Assembly (NCBI GenBank): GCA_027972325.1
Contig: JAPMOS010000006.1
Span: forward strand, 474,501 to 538,500
From: Paratrimastix pyriformis
Lineage: Eukaryota; Preaxostyla; Paratrimastigidae
DNA: 64,000 nt
Reading direction: 5' to 3'
Both the position numbers and the translations under genes were made by a program. Below the pieces are notes generated by a model. The model did no database searches. It saw only the letters and a program-made list of their open reading frames with translations, and was not told where the DNA came from. Positions 22,709 through 34,800 of the stretch are shown here, piece by piece. Within the stretch, counting starts at the first letter, position 1. Every line of letters starts with the position of its first letter.

Positions 22709-25700
22709 ATCCTCCACCCTGGGCAGTGGCGGGTCGAGCATGCAGGAGCTGTTCGACGGGACCCTGACCGAGTACGGGCACACCCTGAAGGCCCGCATGC
22801 TGACCCTCATCCGGACCAGCGTCCTGGGCAAGGTCAAGGACTCCCTGCGCGCCAAGGCGGCCGAGGTGGCCCTGGCGGCCCAGCGGACCCTCGGCGCCCA
22901 GCTGGACAAGCTCATCGCCCCCCTGCGCTCGGCCGCCGCCAAGGGGCAGCCCCTGGCGGGCGACATCGCGGCCGAGGTGGAGACGATCATGCCCGGCCTC
23001 GTCCAGCAGGCCACCGCGGGCCTGGGGGCCGTCGCCGACGCGGCCATCGCCCACTTCGACCTGCCCCTCCCGGGCGACACCAACTTCAACGTCGACGGGC
23101 TCCTGACCGAGGTCAAGGTCGGTGTGGTGACCACCCCACCCATCCCACCTCACTTCACCTCACCCTTGCTGCAGGGCAAGGACGGGTCCCATCACACCCC
23201 GCCACACCCGCCACGCCACGCCTTTTGCCTGCCCTTGTTCACGCCCTCGCGCCACCCGCCATTTCCTCTGGGGGGGTCCTACAGGAGGCCATGAGCACCC
23301 TGGTGGAGGGCAGCAAGAAGGTCGCCACGGACGCCCTCGACGCGGCCGTCGCCCAGTTCCAGGAGGCGGCCCTGAAGGTGGCCAAGCAGACCTTCGAGCG
23401 GGTCTGGTTCGCCTACAGCGAGCGGGCCGAGGCTCTCCTGGCCACGGCCCGGACCAGAGTCACCGGCACCCTGCAGACCGCCCGCACGGCCCTCTACGGG
23501 TGGTTCTCCAAGGAGCAGGCGGGCCTGGGCCGGGTGGCCGGGGCCATCACCGGGGCCAACGGGGAGTCCCTGAGCACCCTCACCACCGGCTACGTCCCCA
23601 CGGCCGACCTGGCCGACTACCTGGTGGATGCCCTCAAGGAGGCCCTCTCGGACCTGGTCAGCAGCGACACCCTCAACGGGGCCCTGGAGATCCTCACGGG
23701 CGACCTGTCCTTCGCCGCCCTGGGCGACCTGTGGGGATACGCGACCCGCACCCTGGAGACGGTCTCCGACCGGCTCTTCGCCAAGGCCGTGACGGCCGTC
23801 GGGACCAAGCTGACGGCCCTGGTCGAGGCCCAGTTCGACCAGGTCGCGGGCACTGTCACGGGCACCCTCGCCCAGAAGAGCGCCCTCGCGGCCGACACCG
23901 TCCAGGCCAAGCTGCTGGCCCTCACCGGCAGCCAGGTCCTCGCAGACGAGGTCCGTGCCCCCCGTCCCTGCGTCCTCCCCTGCGTCCTGCCCTGCGTCCT
24001 GCCTGCGTCCTCCCCTGCCCTGCGTCCTCCCCTGCCCTGCGTCCTCCCCTGCCCTGCGTCCTGCCCTGCCCTGCGTCCTCCCCTGCCCTGCCCTGCCCTC
24101 GTCACCAGGTTCTCACGGCATGTTCCTTTCCCCGTCCCCTCAGGCCGGGTCGGCTCTGCGCACGATGCTGGACACGGCCCCCGTGACGGCCCTCATGGCC
24201 AGCCTGGGCCAGTGCGTCAAGGGGGTCTTCCTCTTCACCCAGGACGACGCCGCGGCCCCCGGGAACTTCTCCTGGTCGGGCACCTTCGCCGACCTGCAGA
24301 GCAGCGTCCTGGCGGCCGCCGGCTGCCTGACGGACACGGTCAAGCTCTTCCAGGCCGACATGCTGGGCACCCTCGAGGCCCGCTTCGAGGCCGTGGCCGC
24401 CGGCCGGGTGGAGGTCTGCAGGAGCGGCAACCGGTGGGTTTGGGGTGCTGCGTGAGCCATCCCCACCCCTTGCCTGCACCGGGTGTCGTCCGGTGATCCT
24501 CACCTCCCGTTCCCCCACTTGTCCGTCCCCCACCCCACCCCCACCCCAGTTTGCCCGGGATCTGCTGCGTGAGTTCCTGTCCCCGTACGTGGCCATGGCC
24601 GAGACCCGCTTCCAGTCGGGCCTCGAGTCGGCCCTGGCGGCCATCCGGGGCCTGCAGGCCCGGGCCACCAACGCCACGGCCCACCCCAAGATCTCGCGGA
24701 TCATCCCGAGCAACATGAGCGCCACCGTGGTCGACGCCCTGGGCCAGCTGCTCAACGCGACCCTCTTCAACGCCGGCCCGCTGGCCCCCAAGATGGCCGG
24801 CGCCATGGCCAACCTCTCCCTGGCCGACCCCTTCGCCGAGACCCTGCCGCCCGCCCCCGGCTCGGTGGCCGAGGCCCTGGGGGCCACCAGCAACGGGACC
24901 CTGGTGTCGGCCTTCTTCGAGCACGTCGTCAGCTCCTTCACGGGCTCCTTCACCGAGCTGCCGGACATCGTTGCGGCCACCTTCGGCCAGCTGGTCGGCT
25001 CGGCCCGCAACCGGGCCCTGGTGACGGCCTGCGTGGTGGTCTCGGAGGCCATCCGGCCCGAGGTGCAGGCCGAGCTGGGCGTGCTGGTGGACAAGCTGCC
25101 GGCCACCCTGGACCTGGTCATGGCCAAGCTGGCCGGCAAGTTGGCCAAGCTGGGCATCCCCCAGTCGGCCCTGTCCTCCCTGGAGGACCTGGTCCGCGAG
25201 CAGGTGGGCGCCCTGCCCCTGAAGCAATACATTGGCGACCTGCTGGACTCGGTCACGCCCACCCTGGTCGAGCTGATCCAGTCGGGCCTGGCCCGGCAGA
25301 CCATGTTGGCCAATGCCGCCCAGCAGCGCCAGAACGGGCTCTTCCCCAGCGCCACCGAGCTGGCCACCAGCCTGACCGCCATGGCCCGGGGCCTGCTGCA
25401 GAACGAGGCCCTGCCCCTGCTCAAGAGCCGCTTCGTCTACCCGATCGTGACCCGGGTGCAGGCCCTGCCCCTGGTGGCGGACGTCATCGACATGGTGGGG
25501 CTGGGCAACCTGACCGACCTCGTGGACATGGGGCTGCGCGAGCTCATGAAGGGCCCCATGGACACCCTCATGGAGAAGGCCTCCAGCACCATGGCCCACT
25601 ACATCCAGATGATGGAGGACGCCGCGGGCGGCGGCTACGGGCTGGTCGAGTCGCTGACGGGCCGGCTGCTGTCCCACGTGGACCTGCTGCAGCAGGTGCC

Positions 25701-28700
25701 GGCCCTGGGGTCGGTGGTCTCCCTGCAGAACCTGACCGACATCAAGGGCCAGCTCCTCGAGAACCTGGACGGGTTCAAGCTGGACTTCAAGCTGGTCGCC
25801 GACCTGGTCGGGTTCGCCGTCGAGCAGGTCACCGGCCTGGGCAACATCACCACCGCCCTGGACAGCCTGTGGGCCTCCTTCCGGGCGGTGGACGCCCTGG
25901 TGGGCGGCACCTCGGCCGCCCCCGCGGTGGACGTGCTGACCATCCTGCGGTCGATGATGCCCCTGGCCGAGCTCTCCTCGACCCTGGCCGGCCTCTGCGG
26001 GCTGACCCTGCCCAACGCCAGCAGCCTGGTGGGGCCCCTCTTCCAGGCCGACGGCCAGCTGAGCCCGCTGGTCGAGCGGGCCGTGACGGTCTTCACCCAG
26101 TTCATGCAGATGCTCCTCTCGGGCACGGCCAGCACCGAGGGCACCCTCGAGTGGCTCCTGGGGTCGGTCCTGCAGAAGGACCTCGTGGCGGCCGTCTCGG
26201 AGGAGGTCGGCAAGAAGTACGCCCTGGTGGGCAAGCTCCTGCCCACCGTCATGCAGCTGCTGCAGTCGCTGGTGCCCCTGGCGGACGCCCCCCTGGGCGA
26301 CGCCTCGACGGCGGCCGTGGCCGTGCTGGCGGGCGACGAGGCCCCCGCCCCGGCCCTCAACGGGCTCGACCTGGCCAGCGGCGAGGGCAGCCTGACCTCG
26401 ATCACGGCCCTCAGCGCCATGGTCTCGGACTTCGTCGAGGCCGCCAACAACCTCTTCGGGGCCGACGCCATCCCCAACATGATCACCTCCATCAGCGGCG
26501 GTCCGTCCTGGGGCGGGTCCCTCCGCTTCGCCTTCCTGATCCACCACCTCATCCCCATCCTCTCTCCCTGTTTTTCTTGCACTCACCACGCTCTCTCCTT
26601 TGCCGCCCCTGCCCTGGCGCACAGGGATGGACGTGGGGGAGATCCTGGACATGGGCCGGTCGCTGGTGATGGTGCTGGCCAACAAGCTCATCGAGCAGGC
26701 CGAGCCCCAGCTGGAGAAGCTCTACGCCAAGGGCTACGGGCTGGTCCTCAACGCCACCGACTCCTCCACGGCCGCCGAGCTGGCCGAGGGGGCCCTCCGG
26801 ACGGCCCTCGACCCGACCCGGGTGGCACACTTCTTCACGGGGGTCGTCAGCGGGCTCCTCGAGCCGGGCTCGTTCGGCGAGGTCCTCGAGACGGCCCTGG
26901 GCGACTTCGCCGCGGCCACGGGCGACGAGATGCTGGACTACCTGAAGGTCAACATGACGGGCCGCCTCAAGGTGGCCCTGGGCGACTACGTGACCCAGGC
27001 CATCGACTCGGCCGCCACCGGGCCCTGGATGCAGGACAACCTGGCCGACATGCTGGGCGCCCTGACCGCCGCCACGGGCAGCCCCGAGGCCGCCGCGGTG
27101 GTGGTGGGGGCCCTGAACAGCACCGTCATGGACGGGAAGACCATGGCCGGGCTGCTGGTCTCGCTGCTGGAGCGGGTCGAGCTCGACGGGGGCGCCCTGG
27201 TGGCCCAGGTGTCGGGCTTCTTCCAGGAGCGGGTCCTGCCCACCCTGCTGGCCAAGGCCCAGGCCATGGGCAAGCAGCTGCTGGGCCTGCTGGCCGAGAA
27301 GCTCCGCGCGGAGATCCTGCGGGGCCTCGAGGCCGGCTCGACGGCCCTGGTCGACAAGGTGGGCGCGGCCATGGGCAAGGTCAACACGACCACCATCGCC
27401 GCCCTGGCCAACATCGGCAACGGGACCTTGCTCGTCGAGACGGCCAAGGAGGCCCTGGTCGAGACCGTCCGGACCCTCGTCACCCCGACCGACGTGGCCG
27501 ACTTCATCAACCCGGTCTCGGAGGCCCTCCTGGCGGGCCGCTTCGGGGACATTGCCGGCCTGCTGACCAGCGGGGCCACCACCCTGGGCTCTGCCTGCGC
27601 GGGCCGGCTGGAGCGGGTCATCCGCACCAACCTGACTGCCTTCGCCAAGGCCTCCCTGCTGCGCCCGCTGGCCGACAACCTGATCACCAACGCCACCCTG
27701 CGCGGCCGGGGCATCCTCGACCGGACCGTGGCCAAGCTGAAGGCCAAGGGGCTCCCCGACTGGATGACCGAGCAGTTCGACAACATCCTGCGGCCCGTGC
27801 TGACCAACAGCGAGACGCTCACCTCGATGGCCGACGCGGCCATCGACTCGTTCGAGGTGCCGCCCTTCGGCTTCCTGGCGGCCGGCAACACGGACTACCT
27901 GGGCCAGTTCACGGACAAGCTCTCGGGGATCGCCTCGACGGCCCTGGGGGACCCCATCCAGGCCCTGTCCGACCTGGTGGCCGCCGCCAAGGCCGATCTG
28001 CTGCCCTACGCCAAGGAGCTGCTGACCGACCTCTGGGCCCAGAACAACGGCACCGTGGCCACCCTCCTGGCCGGCCTGGTCGACAAGGCCTCCGACGCGG
28101 CCGCAGGGGCCTGGGGCGGCAACCCGGTCCTGGGGCCCATCGTGCGGTCCTCCATGGCGACGGGCCTCAACATGGCCCGCATCAACGGCTACGTCAACGG
28201 CCTCATCCAGGCCCTCGACTCGCCCACCGAGCTGGCTTCCACCCTGGCCGGTCCGTCGGCCCGGGCAAAAGGCAGCACGCTCTCCTCCTCTGCTCTGTGC
28301 GCGCGCCTGCGCTGCTGCTGTCGCGCTGGTCGTGGTTCCCCGCTTGCTCACCACTTCTCCGTCCCACCCACCCTCACCTTTACCCCCCGCGCAGACTCGG
28401 TCGGGACCCTGGCCGGCGACGTCAAGGACGCCGCCCTGACCTCGGCCGCCCGCGAGCTGGCCGCCTACGTGCGCGCCAAGGTGCCCGTCCTGGCCAGCCG
28501 GGTGGCGGGCAACCTGACCACGGCCGCCGAGTGGGTCCTGGCCAAGGCCTCGGCCAAGATCGTCAACAAGACCGGCAAGGCCGAGTTCGGGGCGGCCCTC
28601 AAGGACGCCGGCCAGAGCGTCTTCGTCCCCGACAAAGTCGACGCCCTCCTCAGCGACGTCCGTGGCACAACGCATCTTCTCCTCTCCTTCCTCTCCGCTA

Positions 28701-31700
28701 TGCACCGTCTCCTCCCCCCCCCCCCCCCCCCCCCCCGCCTCTGCGCATCCTCACCTCTCTCTTCCTGTCCTGTGCCCTTGGGGCCCCCCTGCAGATCGCG
28801 GAGTGCTTCGTGGCGGTGCTGCCCTCGGCCGACTCGCCGCTGAGCATCCGCCAGGACGCCTACGAGGCCATCGTGCCCTGCGTGCAGGGCCGAGCGGAGG
28901 CCTTCGGGGCGACGGCCGTGACGGCCCTGCAGGGGGTGGCCGACCGGCACCTGGACGCGGTCAAGGACGCGGCCATCGACTGGGCCAAGGGGGCCTTCGA
29001 GCGTGCCCGCGAGAGCGCCGGGACCAAGTTCTCGGCGGCCTTCAGCTCGCTTAAGACCAAGATCAGCGGCCTCTTCGCCAAGCACGCCGCCCGCAACGGG
29101 GTCCTGCAGTCGGTCGACGTGGTGGGGCTGCTGATGGACATCAAGGACGCCGTCCTCGAGGTGGTCACCAACCAGACCGACGGGGCCCCCATCCCCACCT
29201 TCCTCAGCGGGCTCTTCGACGACCCCATGGCCCTGCCCACCGTCCTCCCGGGCCGGGTGCAGGCCCTCTACGTCAGCGTCGGCAGCGCGGCCCTGCAGAC
29301 CCTCTACACGGGCATCGCCAACCGCACCGAGCAGGGCGTGGCCGCCCTCGAGGTCAAGGCCCTCGCCGCCGCCAGCAGCGCCACCGGCAAGGCGGCCGCC
29401 ATCCTGGGGGCCAAGGAGCGCCTCCTGGCGGCCCTCAAGGGCCTCTCGCCCGACCCCATCCTGCAGGAGGGTGGCGACCTGCTGGAGGCGCTGGTCGACC
29501 CGTCCCTGGAGGAGTTCGTCTCGATCCTGGAGGGCGCCGTGCCCCCCGAGAAGGTGCGGGTCTTCTTCGACCCCGTCCGGGTGGAGGCCCGGCTGCTGGT
29601 GCGCTCGCTGGAGGCCGCCCTGGCCGGGCTGCTGGGCCTGAAGGCCCACCCGCTGGCCCTGGGCGAGGCGGCGCCCGTCGACCCGGCGACGGCCGTGAGC
29701 TCCCTCTCGACCCTGCTCAGCACGGCCTACGGGAGCGTCCAGACCCAGTTCGTGGACCCGCTGCTGACCCGGCTGACCCAGTGCGGCCAGCGGGCCGCCC
29801 AGGCCATCGGGGCCCCCAGCCCCGACGCGGTCGTGCGGGCCGTGCTGGACGAGTTCCGCTACCTGGTGGACACGTACTACCTGCAGAAGCTCGAGGGCGA
29901 CCAGCTGACCCAGTCCATCGCCGGCAACCTGACCGCCCTGGCGCTGGTCATGGCCCAGGGCGCGGCGGCGGGCGAGGACCTCCCCGGGGCCATCATCGGG
30001 CCCCTGGTCTGCTCGGACTGGCTGCTGGGCGAGGGCCTGCAGGGCATGCTGGTCGCCATCGACCCGGCCCTGGTCGAGGTGGCCCCCATCATCAACGAGG
30101 TCGTCGGGACGGCCCTCCGCATCGGTCTGCGCCCCCTCCCAAGCCCTGCTCTCGCCCCCCAACCCTCCCCACACCGACCGATCTCATTGGGTGCCACCTC
30201 CCACCCGACGCCCTCTCCCCAGATGACTATGCCGGCCTGGTGGCCGAGTTCCGGGACAACATCACCGCTGTGGCCAACGCCCTGACGAGCATCCTGGCGG
30301 GCGACGGCCAGGGCTCGCTGCTGGACCAGGCCCTGAACCTGGGCAAGCTTGTCCAGCTGGCGGGCAGCACCCAGCTTGCCGGCTACGCCGAGGACCTGGT
30401 CGGATACGTGTGGCCCATGGCCAGCGAGGCCCTGGGGCTGGACCAGATCCAGGCCCGGGCCGAGGCCACCTGGGAGACCTTCAAGGCCTACCTGGCCTCG
30501 GTCTTCGCGCCCAGCGGGGCCAACGGGGCCAACATGGTCCAGGAGATGATCGGCCAGATGCTCTCGGTCGACAAGCTGATGGCCCCCATCCGCAACCTGA
30601 CCAAGATGCTGGGCCCGCTCCAGGCGGCCGTCGACACGACCATCCAGTCGGGCCTCCAGCAGGCCCTGGACTCGGCCACGACCGGCAGCAACCAGTTCGA
30701 CCTGCCCGCCCTGGTGAACCAGCTCACGGCCGCCCTGCGGGGGGCCCTGGGCATCGACCAGTGGGAGACCCACTTCGAGGACGCCCGGCTGCTCTTCACC
30801 GACCTGAGCGCCTTCACCCAGCCCGCCCGGATGGCGGCCCTGGTCCGCGACCTGGTCGGGGCCGCCGGCATGGCCGGGGCCACGCCCGCCCAGCAGCAGA
30901 TGCTCACCCGGGGCCTCGACCTGGCCGCCGGGTTCGCCACCCACGCCCGCGAGATGCTCGACGTGCAGTACTGGGACCGCCTCATGGCCGACACCTTCGG
31001 CCAGTTCTCCAGCGTGCTGAGCACCCTCGCCTCGGGCGACCTGGCCGCCGTGCTGCAGCCCCTGCTCCAGTCGGACATCATCCGGGGCGCGGCGGGCAAG
31101 GTCAGCGGCAACCTGACCAAGTACATGGACCTGGGCCTGCAGCTGATGGACCTCTGGAAGGGCCTCACCCACCACGACGACATCAAGGCCCAGGGCGCCG
31201 TCCTCGCCAAGAACGCCGCCGGCATGTCCAGCATCACGGTCCGTCCCTCCCATTTCCTCCACATCCCGGTGGTGTTGGGGCCTTGACCCACCTCATCCTC
31301 CACGCCTCTGTCAACCCCCACGCGCCCGCGATCGCACAGGACCAGGTGAAGGGCATCCTGGAGGCGCTGACGGACCCGGCCACCCTGCAGAAGGTGGCCA
31401 CGAGCGCCCTGACCAACCTGCCCATCACCGACCTGATGCCCTACGTCAAGCGGGTCCTGGCCAACGTCACGGGCGGCTCGGCCCTGGTCGAGACGGGGGC
31501 CGGCTTCCTGAAGAACCTGACCGTGGTCATGGACCAGGCCAAGAAGCTCTACGCCCTCGTCCAGAGCATGGCCACCCCCGGCGAAGCCAAGAAGCAGGTC
31601 CGTCGCGATAGCCCCCAGCGAGTCTTTGCGAGCCCTTGGGGACTGTCCATCGGGTTCGGGGGGTGCCTTCGATCCTCATGCCGCGCCCGTGTGTTTCCCC

Positions 31701-31822
31701 CATTTTCCCCTCCTTTTCATCTGGCAGTTCGCCGCCTGGACCAAGGAGCTGCTCGCCTCGCCCGAGGTCCTCGGAGCCATGGAGAAGTTCCTCGGTCCGT
31801 CCCCCTTCCCCCTCCTGCCTCG

Positions 31823-31870
<48 letters not shown>

Positions 31871-34800
31871 TTCCACCGCCACCCTTCGCCTCGACCGGTC
31901 GACCTCATCTGCTGTTCCGCGGCCCCGTCTTCTTGGTCGGGCGCGCAGCCTCGCGGAACTCGTCGCTGGGCAAGTTCATCGGCAAGTACAAGTCGATGTT
32001 CACCAAGGGCGTGTCCAACATCACCGACATGAACACACGCCAGGCCCAGACCAAGAAGGCCGCCGCCGCGGCCGCCAAGGCGGTCTTCCGGGCCCTGGAC
32101 GACATCCTCTTCCACAGCGAGGACATGAAGGGCTACCTGAGCTCCAAGCTCAACATGGTCCAGGCAGGTCAGCGTCCCTCCCCGCCCCCCCCCCCCCCCC
32201 CCCCCCCCCCCGGCGCCTTCCCTCTGCTCTGCCGCCTCTCTGCGGCCCCGTTCCGCCGCCCGGCTCACTCGGCACACACACGTCTCTGCGGTGGGGGCGC
32301 AGTGGAGGGCATCATCAACAAGGCCACCAACCAGCTGATGGGCTACGTGGACAGCTTCGCCAAGAACCTCAGCCGGACGGCCCTGGGCCCCGTGCGCAAC
32401 TCGACCGTGGTCAAGTTCTTCACCCAGATCCTGAGCACGGTCGACATGGTCATCCCCGAGGTGGTCAACGTCACCGACACCGTCGGCCGCATGCTCAGCG
32501 TGTCCGTGCTCCGCCCTCCCTCCGCCCCCAACCGCTCCCAATGCTGCGGCGTGGAGGAGTACCACTCGACGCTCACCAAATACTCCGTCCGATCTCTGGC
32601 ACTGCCCCTCCCCCCAGGCTGCCGTCGGACTTCCCGCTGCTGGACACGGCCCTGAGCTTCTACGGGACGGTCAAGGACATTGTCGGGACGGTGGTCTCAT
32701 GGCGCAAGAAACTCGGCGACATCCGTCCGTCCCCGCCCGCCCGCCCCGCCCGCCCTCCTCCTCCTCCATCCTCCATCCTCCTCCTCCCTCCTCCTCCTTG
32801 CCTCCTCCTCCTTGCCTCCTCCTCCTTGCCTCCTCCTCCTTGCCTCCTCCTCCTTGCCTCCTCCTTGCCTCCTCCTTGCCTCCTCTGTGGGCTCACCCGA
32901 CCCGTTCCCTTCGGGGCTGGGTGCTGATGCAGTGTCCAAGGTGAACGACTTCCTGGACTTCACGGTCATCCTGCAGCCCCTCAACGAGACCGTCCAGGGG
33001 TTCGTCAAGGACAACGTGGCCTCGCTGGTCCTCAAGCCGCTGACCGACTTCCAGAACTTCATGATCAAGTTCGTGGCCGAGGACATGGGCCTCGAGCAGC
33101 TCCGCTCCTGGATCGTCCGTCCCGCCCCGCCTGCACCGCACCCATCGCCACCTCGCCACCTCGCCACCTCGCCACCTCGCCCTTTGCGGCCCCCTGGCTC
33201 GTCTCATTGGATTTCCCCGTGCGCTGCCTCTCCCCAGCTGGAGATGAAGGACAAGGCCATCGACTTCATCAACTCGGGCCTGGACAAGCTCACCTCGATG
33301 GTCACCGGTCCGTCCAGCCCCCCTCTCACCCCCCCCCCCCCCCCCGACTGGGCTCATCTCTTCCGTGTCTTTCTCTCGACTCCATCGCCGCGCAGACCTG
33401 ATTGTGCCGCCCGTGCAGGCGGCCGCCAGCCAGGTCAAGGAGGCCCTGGAGACGGCCATGTCGCCCTTCCAGGAGATGTTCGGCTTCCTGCGGGGCATCC
33501 TGGGCGGGGCCGCCGGGGAGAACGACCTCGACCCGCGCCACTACCAGCTCCGGGTGGCCTTCGGGCGGCGCGAGCTGACCCGGCTGCGGGGCGTGCTGGC
33601 CACCGTCCGCACCCAGGTGGCCCTGTACCGCGAGCTGGCCGCCAACAAGGTCACTCAGGCCCTGACCTACCTGCCGGCCGTCTCGCTGGACCTGCAGAAG
33701 TCCTGCTACACCCTGCACCAGCTGGTGGCCGCGGGCGTGCTGACCGACGGCACCACCAACAGCACCGTCGCCGCCAACCCGGCCACCCGGTCGCCCTCCG
33801 TCTCGGAGGCCTTCTCGGCCCGGGTGCGCGACGCCACCCTGGCCCTGCTGCAGTACATGCAGCCCGTGGACGAGGTGCTGGCCCCCGTCCGGGAGAAGCT
33901 CACCGACCTGGCCACCCTGGCCGGCACCTTCGGCCCCGAGGTCGAGGAGCACCTCATCACGGTCCGCCCCGCCCCGCCCCGCCCTCGCCCAGCCCATCCC
34001 TTATGTGTCCTTCGCCGTTTTCTCATCTTGGTATCACCCTCTTGTCCCTTTGCCCCTCCTCTTGCCCCTCCGCCCCGCCGTAGCCGCTGACGGCTGGCCT
34101 GAAGGTGGTCGACGAGTACCGGCTCAACTTCACCACCGTCCTGCGGCCGGCCCTGAAGACCTTCCTGAGCTCGCTGAACAACCTGGGCCCCGTCAGCGAT
34201 GTCCTCGAGGTGCTGGCCGACCCCATGAAGGCCCTCGACGGCATCAAGCCCATCCACAACTTCATCGTCGACAAATTCCGCTACAGTCTGCCACCACACT
34301 CCCACTTCCTCGCCCTCGCCCTCGCCCTCGCCCTCGCCCTCGCCCTCACCCTCACCCTCACCCTCGCCCTCGCCCTGGCTCCGTTTTTCTTCTCCGCTCA
34401 TGGCCGCCCGCCCCTCCTCCGCGCCTTGCACTTCCCAGTCCACCTGGCCGTGGCCAAGGTCAAGGAGATCTTCGAGGTCGTCAAGGGCTACGCCCACCTC
34501 GATAGCGTCTCTCAGGTGATTGGCGGTCCGGCCCGCCAGCCTCCACCCACCTCCCGCTCCCCCCCCCCCGCCACCTCTCCTGCCTCATCCTGACCCTTGA
34601 TGTCCCCTGCTGGCTGGCAGTGATCAACGGGGTTGTCGGCTCGAGCGACAAGGCCAAGGACGAGCTGCCCAAGATGATCAAGGGCTTCCTCCAGAGCACC
34701 GGCCTCGGCAACTTCCTCAAGCCCCTGCAGCCCATCTTCAAGAGCTTCTCCGACGTCGTCCGCGGTCCGGATGACCTCCTTCCCTCCTTCCCATCCCTCC

